DNA of 64,000 bases from assembly GCA_018384735.1 (NCBI GenBank), contig JAHAXB010000016.1, forward strand, positions 62,001-126,000, written 5' to 3'. The translations under genes were made by a program, and so were the position numbers. Positions 49,657 through 60,620 of the stretch are shown one piece after another; position 1 is the first letter of the stretch, and each line of letters opens with the position of its first letter. Source of the DNA: Eubacteriales bacterium. Its GTDB lineage: Bacteria; Bacillota; Clostridia; Christensenellales; UBA1242. The notes beneath the pieces are model-generated. The model was given only the letters and a program-made list of their open reading frames with translations. It had not been told where the DNA came from and made no database searches.

Positions 49657-50961
49657 TTAATACATGGAAATTTCATTTTTATCATCGCGCATTCCTTTGA
49701 AAGTCGGAAAGCGTAATGAGTAGCCATCATCGTTTTGGTTTTGCGAAAGTTCAAAATAGCCGATTTCAATGATATGACCAACAATTTTTTCCGGATGCGC
49801 GAAGTACTCTTCACGTTCCTCTTTTTCGAAGCCACTGCCCACTTTGCAGGTGTACTTTTTTCCGTCCGGTGCCATAAATTCCACGATGACTGCCCCCAAT
49901 TTGCCTTGATTAGCGCCGGAGCCCTCTTCCCAATCCAACACGCGCACATCTGCAGTATTAAAGCGTTTTACTTTCAGCAAATTTTTACTGCGTTTGCATT
50001 CGTACGGCGCATCCGCGATATTCACCATTACGCCTTCGCGTCCCATATTCGTGTATTCATCACAAATTTTATCAATCTGAGTTACATCTTCGCCAGCGTA
50101 CAAAATTGGCACTTCTTTCAAATGCGGTTGCTTAATTTTACGCAATTCCTTGCCGAGTTCCGTTTTGCGTGTTTCGCACGGGGTCGAACTTTCCCCCGTA
50201 ATTAAATCTAGTTTCGTCAAGCAATCAAAAATGTTATAAATTAACCCTTTTTTCACGCCGTCACTGTTGGTCACTTTCACGGTCATGCGGTACAGGTCAG
50301 CACTGTCAATGGGTTGTTCAACCCCCAACAACAGTTCCCCATCGTACACCATATTCGGGTCAAGATGGCGCACCTCATCCGCCAATTCCACCATGTCATC
50401 AAACGATTTACCCGCGCGGGAAAAGAATGTTGGCTCGCCCGCTTCGTTAAAAATCAACATACAGCGCACACCATCGAACTTTTCCGTAATGACGAAGCGT
50501 TTGCCAACCACAAATTCTGTGTTTTCGGCGTATTTTTCCGCCAACATAACGTTAAAAGACGGGATAAAATCTTTCCCGAAAACCTTGTTCAACGTTTTTT
50601 CACTGGCACCCAAGGTTAAATCTTTTTTAATGATCCCCTCAACCAGTTCGGTTTGTTTATCGCTTAATCCACTGGTAAATTGTTGCAAAACCGCGATGTC
50701 TTCATCACGACCCGTATTATGTACGGTAAAATATGCCAACAAGGCGGGTAAATCTACACATTCTTGCACCGTAGCATTGACAGTTTTTGCCAACTTTTTC
50801 TTGCTAATTCCTGTCACAATAAAGGGATTAAACAAAAAATGCAAAACCCCTTTAACCGCCGAGTTCTTTTGGTATTGTTTTAAGATGGCTTCTTTTTCCA
50901 GACGCGAACTGGTCGCGGTCATCTTTTGATAAAATTCTTCAAAATCATTGATTGCGTTCAT
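49657..50961 (-). CDS. ATP-dependent DNA ligase
   Basis: Motif I EKFDGVRC, VYDGELLL, REGVMVNIADAPYECKRSKNLLKVKRF. Confidence 0.88.
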   Translation of the reverse strand: MNAINDFEEFYQKMTATSSRLEKEAILKQYQKNSAVKGVLHFLFNPFIVTGISKKKLAKTVNATVQECVDLPALLAYFTVHNTGRDEDIAVLQQFTSGLSDKQTELVEGIIKKDLTLGASEKTLNKVFGKDFIPSFNVMLAEKYAENTEFVVGKRFVITEKFDGVRCMLIFNEAGEPTFFSRAGKSFDDMVELADEVRHLDPNMVYDGELLLGVEQPIDSADLYRMTVKVTNSDGVKKGLIYNIFDCLTKLDLITGESSTPCETRKTELGKELRKIKQPHLKEVPILYAGEDVTQIDKICDEYTNMGREGVMVNIADAPYECKRSKNLLKVKRFNTADVRVLDWEEGSGANQGKLGAVIVEFMAPDGKKYTCKVGSGFEKEEREEYFAHPEKIVGHIIEIGYFELSQNQNDDGYSLRFPTFKGMRDDKNEISMY

Positions 50962-51650
50962 GCTTGATAAATAATCCTACCACATTCGTCACAAGTTACC
51001 CAACCGTCGGTCTTAATCTTATTAACCAACGCGCTGGGTACATCCATGAAGCAACCTTGGCAACGGTTATCCATCGTCAAAGGCACCACTACATCTTTAA
51101 TGTCGTTACCTTTGGATTTACGGATGGCACGGTATTTAGCCAACAACTTTTCGTCGATACCTTTCACTTTTTCGTTAAATTCTTTTTCCAAGCTCTGCAC
51201 TTTGGGTGCGGTGGCCGCTTTTGCATCTTCAAACATTTTGGTCAAGTTTTTCAACATAGCACTACTCTTGGCAACTTCCATCGAAGTCGTTTTGAATGCG
51301 TTAGTTTTTTGCGCAATGCGACGTTCGATTTCCGCCAACTGGCTTTCCGCCTTGGTCAATTTCGATAAAAATTCATCGTACAAGTCCGCATCCGCGCTTT
51401 GGGATTTTTGTGCTTTTTCCATTTGTGCCAAAGTATCCGCTACCAACTTTGCGAACTTTTGGTAGTTATCCTGCAAACTCTTGGCATCGGATTCTAATTG
51501 CAACAAAGCATTTTTCGAACTTTCAATGGTTTGTTTGGCTTTGTCCAATTCCATTTTCACTTTGCTTTTTTCCAAGTTTTGCATTACTTGTAAACGCTCT
51601 TTATCAATCTTTTGCGCTGCTAATAATTTTTCGATATTCGCATTACTCAT
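50958..51650 (-). CDS. Coiled-coil / C4-type zinc-ribbon protein
   Basis: MSNANIEKLLAAQKIDKERLQVMQNLEKSK...CQGCFMDVPSALVNKIKTDGWVTCDECGRIIY. Confidence 0.85.
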   Translation of the reverse strand: MSNANIEKLLAAQKIDKERLQVMQNLEKSKVKMELDKAKQTIESSKNALLQLESDAKSLQDNYQKFAKLVADTLAQMEKAQKSQSADADLYDEFLSKLTKAESQLAEIERRIAQKTNAFKTTSMEVAKSSAMLKNLTKMFEDAKAATAPKVQSLEKEFNEKVKGIDEKLLAKYRAIRKSKGNDIKDVVVPLTMDNRCQGCFMDVPSALVNKIKTDGWVTCDECGRIIYQA

Positions 51651-51694
51651 ACCGATAGCATACCACGCCCGCACACATTAAGCAATCACTAATC

Positions 51695-51719
51695 AAAAAG
51701 CAACCCCTTTCGAGATTGC
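51695..51719 (-). terminator. Rho-independent terminator after rpoD
   Basis: GCAATCTC-GAAA-GGGGTTGC + TTTTT on minus strand (GNRA loop). Confidence 0.75.
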
Positions 51720-51806
51720 CCTATATTCGCTGCTCCGTTAAAGGTCGAGCAATACCCATTTTAAGTTGCACCATAAGCCGTACGTCGCCAATTTTTCTTG
51801 TCAAGT

Positions 51807-53210
51807 TTACGATTCAACAAAATCTTTTAAGCGACGAGTACGGTTCGGGTTACGCAGTTTTCGTAAGGCCTTAGCTTCAATTTGACGAATACGTTCACGA
51901 GTAACTTCAAACAAATGACCAACTTCTTCCAAAGTACGGGGGCGACCATCGTCCAAACCATAACGCAGACGGATAACCTTTTGCTCACGCGGAGTCAAAG
52001 ACGAAATAATCGACAACAACTGAGTTTTCAAACCTTTCTTGTAGGTTTCCTCTTCCGGCAACATGATGGTTGGGTCCGCAATGGTATCCATAATGGTACC
52101 GTCCCCCTCGTCACCTAATGGCGAATCGATACTGGTCGTATCTTGACTGATACGGCGAATTTCTTCAATTTTATCTTCACTGACTTCCATGCGTTCGGCC
52201 AATTCTGCCGTCGTTGGTTCGCGTCCTAATTCTTGTTGTAAAACTTTGGTAGTTTTCAATAAACGGTTAATCGTTTCAACCATATGTACCGGCAAACGCA
52301 CAATACGGCTTTGGTCCGCCATCGCGCGGGTAATTGATTGACGAATCCACCAGGTCGCATAGGTCGAAAAACGGAAACCTTTGCTATAATCGAATTTTTC
52401 CACCGCTTTCATCAAACCCAGGTTACCTTCCTGAATCAAATCCAACAATTTTAACGGCGTGCGGTCAACATAACGTTTTGCGATATGAACCACCAAACGC
52501 AAGTTACTTTGATTCAAAATTTGTTTAGCTTCTTCATCGCCCGCTGCCATACGTTTCGCAATTTCAACTTCTTCTTCCGCGGTCAACAGTTTATAACGGC
52601 CGATATCACGCAAATAAATTTTAATCGGGTCATCGACCGAAGCCTCAGAAATCATTTTTTCGATGGCGCCAACACGCATTTTTTCGTCGTCGTTGATTTT
52701 TTTAATTACAATCCCCTTACCTGACAAAATTTGTTTCGCACGTTCGACATCAGCCGCGGTTGCATCACGTTCAATCAAAGACATGGTCAAACTATCTTCA
52801 CTGATTTCGCGCGCACGTCCCGGTTCCATGAAGCGTTTCAACAAGTCCACGATTTCAGGACGCAAGCCTTCAAACGTGTCGGCAGCCCCCAAAGGCATGG
52901 CCAACTGTTGGGCTTCTTGTGGTTTAGCTTCAACTTTTTGGGTTTCTTTCACGGTTTTAGCCGTTTTTACGACTTTTTCGGTTTTCGCCTGCTCAGTCTT
53001 TGCGGGCTTTACTTCTTGCACGACTTTTTTCGCCGCAACCGGTTTTACCGCCTTGGTTGCCTTCGCCACCGCTGCTTGTTCAACCTGTTTGGTTACAGTC
53101 TTCGTTGCAGTTTTGGACGCCTTAACCATTGGGGTCTTCACCGTTTTGGTTTCTTTAACCGCTTTTTTGGTTTCGTTCTTAACTTCCTGCTTTACTTCTT
53201 TGGTTGCCAT
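51807..53210 (-). CDS. rpoD: RNA polymerase primary sigma factor
   Basis: [67 protein letters not shown]. Confidence 0.95.
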   Translation of the reverse strand: MATKEVKQEVKNETKKAVKETKTVKTPMVKASKTATKTVTKQVEQAAVAKATKAVKPVAAKKVVQEVKPAKTEQAKTEKVVKTAKTVKETQKVEAKPQEAQQLAMPLGAADTFEGLRPEIVDLLKRFMEPGRAREISEDSLTMSLIERDATAADVERAKQILSGKGIVIKKINDDEKMRVGAIEKMISEASVDDPIKIYLRDIGRYKLLTAEEEVEIAKRMAAGDEEAKQILNQSNLRLVVHIAKRYVDRTPLKLLDLIQEGNLGLMKAVEKFDYSKGFRFSTYATWWIRQSITRAMADQSRIVRLPVHMVETINRLLKTTKVLQQELGREPTTAELAERMEVSEDKIEEIRRISQDTTSIDSPLGDEGDGTIMDTIADPTIMLPEEETYKKGLKTQLLSIISSLTPREQKVIRLRYGLDDGRPRTLEEVGHLFEVTRERIRQIEAKALRKLRNPNRTRRLKDFVES

Positions 53211-53211
53211 C

Positions 53212-54990
53212 TTACTTTTCCTCCGGGGTTTGTTTGCTTAATTTTGCATTTTTAAATTGGTTGATGAGCGCACTTAACCGCATAACTTCTTTCATATCGT
53301 TAGCGCTAAGTGCCTCTTTCTTTTTCCGTTCCAAAGTCTCACGAATCAATAAGTTATAACAATCTCGCCACTTCTTTGCCTGCTCTTCCGGTGTTAATTC
53401 GGTATTGACCTCGCGTAACGGTGCAATTTCTTGCAATTCCTTTTCATCTAATCTATCATCAATTTCACTCAATTTCAAGTTCTCGGTAAAAATTTTTTTA
53501 TAAAGTTGGTTGGTAAACTCAATTTCGTAATCCGCGTCAAACTTTACATAGGGTTGATTGTGTAAAATTCCTTTGACAATTGTCATTTCGGCATCTTGAA
53601 TTGAATTTTGTGTTTTCAACATATTGTGGTTATTATGTGTTTTATTAACACTAGATATTGTATTATCACTTACTTTCGGCTTGATTTTCATATCAATCGT
53701 ATTTTTCAAGTCTTCCTTATCAATTCCTAAAGTATCTGCAATATCTTTCAAATACAAAGCCCGTTCCGCTGGGTTTGGTACAGTTGCCATCAATTCCACC
53801 ACTTGGTTCAAATAGGTCGTCTTCCCCACCTTATCGTTTAAGTTATTGTGCTTTTTAATGTAATCCAACTTAAACTCCAAACCACCCATACTGGATTCAA
53901 TCATTTTTTGCATCGCTTCGGCACCGTTGGCGGTTAAGAACTCATCGGGGTCTTGTCCATTAGGTAAAACCACCACTTTTACAGTTAAGCCCGCTTCTTG
54001 TAAAGTATCAATCGATTTTAAGGTCGCATGCTGTCCGGCATTATCACCATCCAAGCATAAATGCACCACTTTCCCAAAACGTTTCATCACACCAGCATGG
54101 AACTTGGTCAACGCCGTTCCCATACAAGCCACAGTATTCACAAAACCGTGCTTAATCATCGCAATTTCATCCACATTGCCCTCAACCACAATCAAACCGT
54201 TGGTATGTTTACCGCGTGACAATTCTTTCATAACGTCCACACCGTAAACGATATTGCTTTTGTTAAAAACCGCGGTTTCGGCAGTATTTTTATATTTTGC
54301 GATGTTATCGTCGTTTTTCATAGTACGACCAGTAAAACCAATACAGTTACCATAAACATCATGAATAGAAAAGGTAATACGTTCGAATTGCGCATCCCAA
54401 ACGCGCTTTCCATCATCGCGCTTAGCCACAATTCCAGCATCGTGCATGGTTTGTTCGCTGATACCGCGTTGCTTTAATTCATCCACTACCCCTTGCCAGC
54501 TGTCACTGTAACCAATATGAAATTTTTTAATCAAATCATCATCGATACCACGGTTATGCAAATAATCTAAGGCGGCTTTGTTTTGTGGCAAATACAAATT
54601 GCGGCAATAAAAATCACGCGCCAAGCGTAACGCTTCGTACAAACGGTCGCGTTTTTGTCGCACCTTTAACCATGCCGTATTTTCATCAGTTTGCGGAATT
54701 GCGATATTAGCTTTCTTTGCCAGCATTTCCACAGCTTCATCCCACGACAGGTTTTCCATCTTCATCACTAATTTAAAAACATTGCCGCTTTCATGACAAC
54801 CATAACAATAATAAAATTGCTTAGGCGCACTAATGGCAAAACTGGGTGTCTTTTCACTATGGAAAGGACAACAAGCCCAAAAGTCCTGCCCTTTTTGACG
54901 TAAAGGCAAATAACTACGCGCAATATCGACAATATTACTTGCGTTTCGTACCTGATCGATAAATTCAGCTGGATAACCTTTGTATTGCAT
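53212..54990 (-). CDS. dnaG: DNA primase
   Basis: [54 protein letters not shown]. Confidence 0.95.
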   Translation of the reverse strand: MQYKGYPAEFIDQVRNASNIVDIARSYLPLRQKGQDFWACCPFHSEKTPSFAISAPKQFYYCYGCHESGNVFKLVMKMENLSWDEAVEMLAKKANIAIPQTDENTAWLKVRQKRDRLYEALRLARDFYCRNLYLPQNKAALDYLHNRGIDDDLIKKFHIGYSDSWQGVVDELKQRGISEQTMHDAGIVAKRDDGKRVWDAQFERITFSIHDVYGNCIGFTGRTMKNDDNIAKYKNTAETAVFNKSNIVYGVDVMKELSRGKHTNGLIVVEGNVDEIAMIKHGFVNTVACMGTALTKFHAGVMKRFGKVVHLCLDGDNAGQHATLKSIDTLQEAGLTVKVVVLPNGQDPDEFLTANGAEAMQKMIESSMGGLEFKLDYIKKHNNLNDKVGKTTYLNQVVELMATVPNPAERALYLKDIADTLGIDKEDLKNTIDMKIKPKVSDNTISSVNKTHNNHNMLKTQNSIQDAEMTIVKGILHNQPYVKFDADYEIEFTNQLYKKIFTENLKLSEIDDRLDEKELQEIAPLREVNTELTPEEQAKKWRDCYNLLIRETLERKKKEALSANDMKEVMRLSALINQFKNAKLSKQTPEEK

Positions 54991-55049
54991 TATGCTTATA
55001 TATACGGAAAAAAGGGCAAAAATCCTAAAAAAATATTTTTATGCAGTTT

Positions 55050-55499
55050 TTAGCGCCAAAATTCGTCGATCACTTCCACCGCCGTGTCGTAAACAATCCC
55101 TTTTCCAAGTAGCCAACGAAATAATTTACTTTTATTTTCCGGCGTCTTTTCCTTGGTGCGCATATACTTTTCGACGCAACTTAACGCGAAATCATGTTGT
55201 TCTTCGACCTCGTCTACCGCATTTTCAACCAACTCGTTTTTAACTCCGTTCCAGCGCAATTTATTGCGTATCATTCCCACGCCCATTTTGTTCTTTTTAG
55301 CTTCTACATACATCTGTGCGTACGCTTCGTCGTTAATCAAACCATACTCCACTAAACGCGCAATATCGGCATCAATTAACGCTTGGTCTTTGGTTTTGCG
55401 GGCATACCATTGGCGCATCTGCTTTTCCGTTCTGGGCATACTTAAAATGTACACAACCGCCCTTTCGTATAAACTGGATGGTTTTTTATTTTCCGTCAT
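55050..55499 (-). CDS. recX: RecX family regulatory protein
   Basis: AVVYILSMPRTEKQMRQWYARKTKDQALIDADIARLVEYGLINDEAYAQMYVEAKK. Confidence 0.8.
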   Translation of the reverse strand: MTENKKPSSLYERAVVYILSMPRTEKQMRQWYARKTKDQALIDADIARLVEYGLINDEAYAQMYVEAKKNKMGVGMIRNKLRWNGVKNELVENAVDEVEEQHDFALSCVEKYMRTKEKTPENKSKLFRWLLGKGIVYDTAVEVIDEFWR

Positions 55500-57000
55500 T
55501 GTTATTTCCGTCTTGCGATTCATCGTCACGCATACTATCTAATTTGGCAAAGGTTGTACCATCCTTCTTGTAAGCACCCGTTTCCAAGGTTGAAATTTCA
55601 TCCTCGGCCGCATGGAAAGTTGCGATTTCGTCATCTTCCTCGTCATCATCACGCAAAGCAGCAAAACTGCTGGCTTCTTCGCGTTTCGCTTTTTCCTCGG
55701 CTTCCTTCATTTTTTCCATTTGTTCACTGGTTACATTGTTTTCGCGCATAAAGTCGCGTTTTTCCTGACGTTCACGCAACATTTCGGTAAAGCGGTTGGT
55801 ATAAACTTTTTCTTCCACGGGCTTTTCGACCTCTTCCTGGTCTTGGTCTTTTTTTCGTTTATAAGCCGGCGTTTTAATGTTATAGATAATTTTGCCAAAA
55901 ATGCTCTTCAAAGACTTTTTGTCGCTTTCGGCATATTTTTCCGGATTTTTCATACGATCTACACGTTCGCGTTCTTTATCCACACGAGTTTCATTAACTT
56001 TCACAATCGCGAACGGTACCAAGAATGCTGCAGCTGCACCAAAAGCCAACACACCACCAACAATCATTAACAACGCCCAAATTTGCGACAAATTAACCCC
56101 GCCTTTCGCACTAGTATTATCAATCACAAACTGTCCCACTATGCGGTTATTGGCGACCGACGTAAATTGCACAATATAGATATCATCTTCCAGTTCCTTC
56201 ATAAAACGGATTGACACACAGTTTTTGTCATTTGGATCAATTTCAGATTTAAAATTTTCGGACGAATATGTCGTACCAGAAAGTGTTTTTATGGTAATTT
56301 CCATATTATCCAAACTGACAATGTCGCGCATATCTTCAATCGCATCGTGCGGAATTCCTTCAACTTCACTTGCACTGTCCGACAAAGTCGGTTTAGCCGC
56401 CCCATCATTAAAAGTCACATTCATCCACAAAGTTAAAACATCACCGCCGTTAAAGTCCTCAATCCGATTGTTACCTTTATCATCTGTAACTTTAATGTAG
56501 GTCCATTCGTCCGTATAAAGCACGCGGAAGGGTTCCGTTTTTTCGATATCACCATTGTTTTCGTAATAACAACGCACTCCGTAAACGGCGGCCGGTGCTG
56601 TTTCACGCAAATACCAACGCACACTGCAATTACTTACATCATCCACATCCACCCAGAAACTATTGTGGTTACTGCTGTCTAATTCAACCCATTCACCGTC
56701 ACGACACACCAATGCCACCGCCACCGCTTGTGGATCAAATTCGGCTATATCCCACATATCAATCGTCGCGGTATAAACATTTTCACTTTTGGGATTATCC
56801 GGACGGCATAAATACATTCCATTTTCGTTAAAAGCCCCGGCTCCAAGTGCCGAAACCAGGATTTCATGATCTCCCATCGGGGCTAAATTCAGAGCAACCG
56901 CCGTGACCTGACTTGTTTTCGTTAAAAAAGGAGCAAAAAAAACCAGTAGCGCACCGCAGACAACCAATAACAAAACTAATCTTTTGTGTAGTTGTTTCAA
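55486..57000 (-). CDS. Hypothetical membrane protein with extracytoplasmic domain and charged cytoplasmic tail
   Basis: N-terminal signal/TM, second TM LIVGGVLAFGAAAAFLVPFAIVKV, charged C-terminus. Confidence 0.7.
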   Translation of the reverse strand: MKQLHKRLVLLLVVCGALLVFFAPFLTKTSQVTAVALNLAPMGDHEILVSALGAGAFNENGMYLCRPDNPKSENVYTATIDMWDIAEFDPQAVAVALVCRDGEWVELDSSNHNSFWVDVDDVSNCSVRWYLRETAPAAVYGVRCYYENNGDIEKTEPFRVLYTDEWTYIKVTDDKGNNRIEDFNGGDVLTLWMNVTFNDGAAKPTLSDSASEVEGIPHDAIEDMRDIVSLDNMEITIKTLSGTTYSSENFKSEIDPNDKNCVSIRFMKELEDDIYIVQFTSVANNRIVGQFVIDNTSAKGGVNLSQIWALLMIVGGVLAFGAAAAFLVPFAIVKVNETRVDKERERVDRMKNPEKYAESDKKSLKSIFGKIIYNIKTPAYKRKKDQDQEEVEKPVEEKVYTNRFTEMLRERQEKRDFMRENNVTSEQMEKMKEAEEKAKREEASSFAALRDDDEEDDEIATFHAAEDEISTLETGAYKKDGTTFAKLDSMRDDESQDGNNNDGK

Positions 57001-57064
57001 TTCTCCCCCAATATCAAAACAATTATAACTTAGTTATGTGAAAACGGCAAATAAATATTATGGT

Positions 57065-57616
57065 TCACAGTACAGCGTTGGCTTCATCCGTATCCAAATG
57101 CACGGTCGGAAAATCCACGTCAGATTCGCGTACAATGACATTGTGGAAAGTGGCTTGGCGTGCAGTTCCCACTGTAATTTTCACCGCCTGACCATTGATT
57201 AAGCCGAATTTCTGCATATCACGCGGATTAATGTGTAAATGACGTTGCGCCACAATCATGCCTTCGGGTAAATTTACCGTTCCCGCCGGCCCCAACAAAG
57301 TTACTGGGGCTGAGCCGTGCAAATCACCGCTCATTCGCACTGGCACATCCTTCACCCCTAAAGTATAACTATCCGTAACAGCAATTTCCACCTGCGTTTG
57401 AGTACGGAACGGCCCCAAAACTGCCACCCTTTCAAAATTACGTTTTGTGCCCACAATTGTGACCGTTTTATCCGATTTAAATTCACCGTTCACGCTTAAC
57501 GACTTAGCAACCACCATTTCAGCATCTGCACCAAACAATTTAACAAAGTCCGCCCGTGATAAATGCACATGGCGCGCCGAAGTTTCCACACGATAATCAT
57601 TAGTTGTTAGTTTCAT
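57065..57616 (-). CDS. pduL: PduL-type phosphate propanoyltransferase/phosphotransacylase
   Basis: VETSARHVHLSRADFVKLFG, VLGPFRTQTQVEIAVTDSYTLGV, IVAQRHLHINPRD. Confidence 0.92.
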   Translation of the reverse strand: MKLTTNDYRVETSARHVHLSRADFVKLFGADAEMVVAKSLSVNGEFKSDKTVTIVGTKRNFERVAVLGPFRTQTQVEIAVTDSYTLGVKDVPVRMSGDLHGSAPVTLLGPAGTVNLPEGMIVAQRHLHINPRDMQKFGLINGQAVKITVGTARQATFHNVIVRESDVDFPTVHLDTDEANAVL

Positions 57617-57698
57617 ACACTTAATATTAACAAAATCCACGCAACCTAACAACCAAAAAGCAACTAACACATCAGCAAGCGACAACATAAATAAAGTC

Positions 57699-59390
57699 AT
57701 GTGTGGAATTTTCGGCTGTCAAAGTCTTCAACCGCAAAATTTGGTTGAAAAAACTTTACAAGGATTAAAAATTTTGGAATACCGCGGTTACGACAGTGCC
57801 GGTATTGCCTACAATGCAACAAATCAATTAAAAATTATCAAAGCGGTCGGCGGTTTGGAACGACTGGCAAATAAAACCACCACACCACCGCCCACCAATG
57901 TCTGTATCGGGCATACCCGTTGGGCGACCAATGGCGCGGTCAGCGTAAAAAATTCGCATCCACATTTATCGGCCGACGGTTCGATTGCGGTCGTACATAA
58001 CGGCATTATTGAAAATTATCAACAGTGCGTTACCAAGTTAGCTAAGCACGGCATCAAACTCAAAACCCCGGTCGATACCGAGGTTATACCCAATATATTA
58101 TATTTATTATCTCATAATAAACACAATATACACAAATATTTACAAGGACAGTATGTTTTCTGCGCCACCGAACAATTACAAAACAACCTCTTCTTAGCCA
58201 AAAAAGGTAGTCTTCCACTTTACATTGGACGCGACCAACAAACCATTTACATTTCCAGTGACACACTTGCCTTGCCACAATCCGTCAACCAAATTATCGC
58301 CATGGAAGATTTGGAAACCTGCGAAATTATCAACCAGCAACCGACCTTTTATCATAACAACCACCCCATCCGCAAGGATTGGCAACCATTCAACCAATCT
58401 TTTGTCGCCAGTGATAAAAATGGTTTTACTACCTACATGGAAAAAGAAATCAATGAAATTCCCGCAATTACTCAGCGCATCATCACGGCATACCAAAGTG
58501 ACCCAACCATCCGGACATTACAAAGGCAATTCCGCACCCAACTAAAAACCGTCAACTGTGTCCACCTCTGCGCCTGCGGTACCAGTTACCACGCCGCAAA
58601 AATCATTGCCCACATCATCGAACGCGAACTACACCTACGTGCCATTGCTCATATCAGCAGCGAACTAAACGCCACCACACTACTTGCCGAACCCTCACTT
58701 GCCATTGTTATCAGCCAATCCGGTGAAACCGCCGATACACTGGCTGCCATGGACATTTTACAACAACAAAACATTCCCATTATCGCCCTTTGCAACGTTA
58801 CCACCAGCACCATTGCCAAGCGCAGTCAAATTGTCTTTCCACTGCTTTGTGGTCCCGAAATTGCCGTTGCTAGCACCAAAGTTTTTTGCGCCGCAGTTTT
58901 GGTCGGTTGCCTGTTAATTAACGATTACAACACAATATCTTGTGACAACCTTATCAAATATACCACAAAAACACTACGAAACGCGCGTAAATTACTTCCT
59001 ACACCAAGCAAAATTCCGCACCAAATTTTCATTATCGGCAAAGGCATCAATTACACCTTAGCATTGGAAGCCGCGCTCAAAATCAAAGAGGTTACCTATC
59101 TACACTGCGAAGGCTACCCCGCCAACGAACTCAAACATGGTCCACTGTCCTTGGTTGACGACAATACCTTGGCGATTGTTTTTGGCGACGACTCCGCCAA
59201 TGCATCTGCGGAAATCCAAGCCCGTGGCGGTAAAGTTGTCACACTTCTCTCACCCGACTATCAACACAACCCCTTGGCTTTTGTCAGCCAAATTATCCCA
59301 GCACAAATTTTTGCACTAGATTTAGCACTATCACTAGGCAACAATCCGGACAAACCACGCAACCTCGCTAAAAGCGTGACCGTGTTATAA
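57699..59390 (+). CDS. glmS: Glutamine-fructose-6-phosphate aminotransferase
   Basis: MCGIFGCQ..., ISQSGETADTLAAMD, EVTYLHCEGYPANELKHGPLSLV. Confidence 0.96.
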   Translation: MCGIFGCQSLQPQNLVEKTLQGLKILEYRGYDSAGIAYNATNQLKIIKAVGGLERLANKTTTPPPTNVCIGHTRWATNGAVSVKNSHPHLSADGSIAVVHNGIIENYQQCVTKLAKHGIKLKTPVDTEVIPNILYLLSHNKHNIHKYLQGQYVFCATEQLQNNLFLAKKGSLPLYIGRDQQTIYISSDTLALPQSVNQIIAMEDLETCEIINQQPTFYHNNHPIRKDWQPFNQSFVASDKNGFTTYMEKEINEIPAITQRIITAYQSDPTIRTLQRQFRTQLKTVNCVHLCACGTSYHAAKIIAHIIERELHLRAIAHISSELNATTLLAEPSLAIVISQSGETADTLAAMDILQQQNIPIIALCNVTTSTIAKRSQIVFPLLCGPEIAVASTKVFCAAVLVGCLLINDYNTISCDNLIKYTTKTLRNARKLLPTPSKIPHQIFIIGKGINYTLALEAALKIKEVTYLHCEGYPANELKHGPLSLVDDNTLAIVFGDDSANASAEIQARGGKVVTLLSPDYQHNPLAFVSQIIPAQIFALDLALSLGNNPDKPRNLAKSVTVL

Positions 59391-59391
59391 C

Positions 59392-60585
59392 TTAGTCTTC
59401 GGTTTGCAATTCGTAAACCGAGTGCGTATACATACCATCTTCTTCGCGAATCAAGGTCATATCAAAACCTTCACGGTTTACGTTATCAGCTTCCACACTG
59501 ACCAATTCACCATCCGCATTGCGTTCCACTACCGCGTGACGATAAATTCCCAACGGTTTAATCTTTTTCAAACCAGCGCCAAAATCCGTCTTTTCATCAT
59601 AGAACGCGCGGTAGTTATATTCAAAAACTGATTCCAAACCTGCCGCACGGAACATACGGTTTTGCAAACCAACCGAGCCACCAAAGCGCGGGTTAGCTTC
59701 CATCGCGTAAACTTTGCCGTCTTTACCAAACAACAAGTCAATGTGTACCCAACCGCGCATACGGTATTTGCGACTGGTACGCACGAATTCACCAAATTTA
59801 CGACCACAATCGTAAGCTTGTTCCAACATATCTTTCGGCAACTTAGTAAATGCCTTGTAATCCATGTAGTCCAACTTATGATGTCCCGTATAACGATGCA
59901 CCGACGACGGCAAAATGTGAACTTCATTATTAGAAACTAGCAAATGCAAACTGGTTGAACACAAAGATTCAATGTAATCACTAACTAAGTAGGTTTCTTT
60001 CGGGGAAATTTCCTTAATTGAACGTTCCTTGAAAGCTTCGTTCGCGAAATATTCCTTGGTTACTACCAAAGTACCAAAACCGCCCGAACCATAGTCACGT
60101 TGAATTACAACTTCTTTTTGTTCTGGATAGGTACCGTTTTTCAAACGCTTAATCACCTCGGAGCCAATCACATATTCATGTGGCGCAAACGGTAAAACGC
60201 CTTCAAAAATTTTACGGAACTGGAATTTACTGTCCAAAATCGCAAAGACCTTGGGATCGTTACAACACAAGATACGGTCTTGCAATTCCGGTGGAACGTA
60301 GCTGGCATAAACCGGCGAATACGGGTAAAAGTACGCATCTGGCACCTTAGCCACGATTTCACGGCATTTTTCGTTAATGAATTCGCGCATAATTTTGGTA
60401 TTACGCTCTTCAAATTCAACATTTTGACTTAATTGAATGTGGGTTGACGCATTGTGCGCAATGTTACCACGCTTGTTATTTCCCAGTTCGGTAATACTTC
60501 CTGCGAAGTAACCATCCATGGTTTGGTTGTAAAAACTGGCTTCAGCATCACCTTGTCGGTATCCGATGTAATAGATATTTTTCAT
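59392..60585 (-). CDS. ATP-grasp domain protein, unknown substrate
   Basis: VVIQRDYGSGGFGTLVVTKEYF; GWVHIDLLFGKDGKVYAMEANPRFGGSVG. Confidence 0.8.
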   Translation of the reverse strand: MKNIYYIGYRQGDAEASFYNQTMDGYFAGSITELGNNKRGNIAHNASTHIQLSQNVEFEERNTKIMREFINEKCREIVAKVPDAYFYPYSPVYASYVPPELQDRILCCNDPKVFAILDSKFQFRKIFEGVLPFAPHEYVIGSEVIKRLKNGTYPEQKEVVIQRDYGSGGFGTLVVTKEYFANEAFKERSIKEISPKETYLVSDYIESLCSTSLHLLVSNNEVHILPSSVHRYTGHHKLDYMDYKAFTKLPKDMLEQAYDCGRKFGEFVRTSRKYRMRGWVHIDLLFGKDGKVYAMEANPRFGGSVGLQNRMFRAAGLESVFEYNYRAFYDEKTDFGAGLKKIKPLGIYRHAVVERNADGELVSVEADNVNREGFDMTLIREEDGMYTHSVYELQTED

Positions 60586-60620
60586 ACTGTATTATACCAG
60601 TTTTAACCAAATGTGTCAAA

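Noticed and set aside
51720-51806. Possible structured small RNA between rpoD and the zinc-ribbon gene
   Set aside because: Contains a short hairpin, but the simplest reading is an rpoD 3' UTR ending in the terminator at 51695-51719; no known RNA family signature seen.
52880-53210. Low-complexity Lys/Ala/Val/Thr-rich N-terminus of RpoD as a separate gene or repeat element
   Set aside because: In frame with the sigma factor and such basic extensions occur in primary sigma factors; the plus-strand ORFs there are artefacts.
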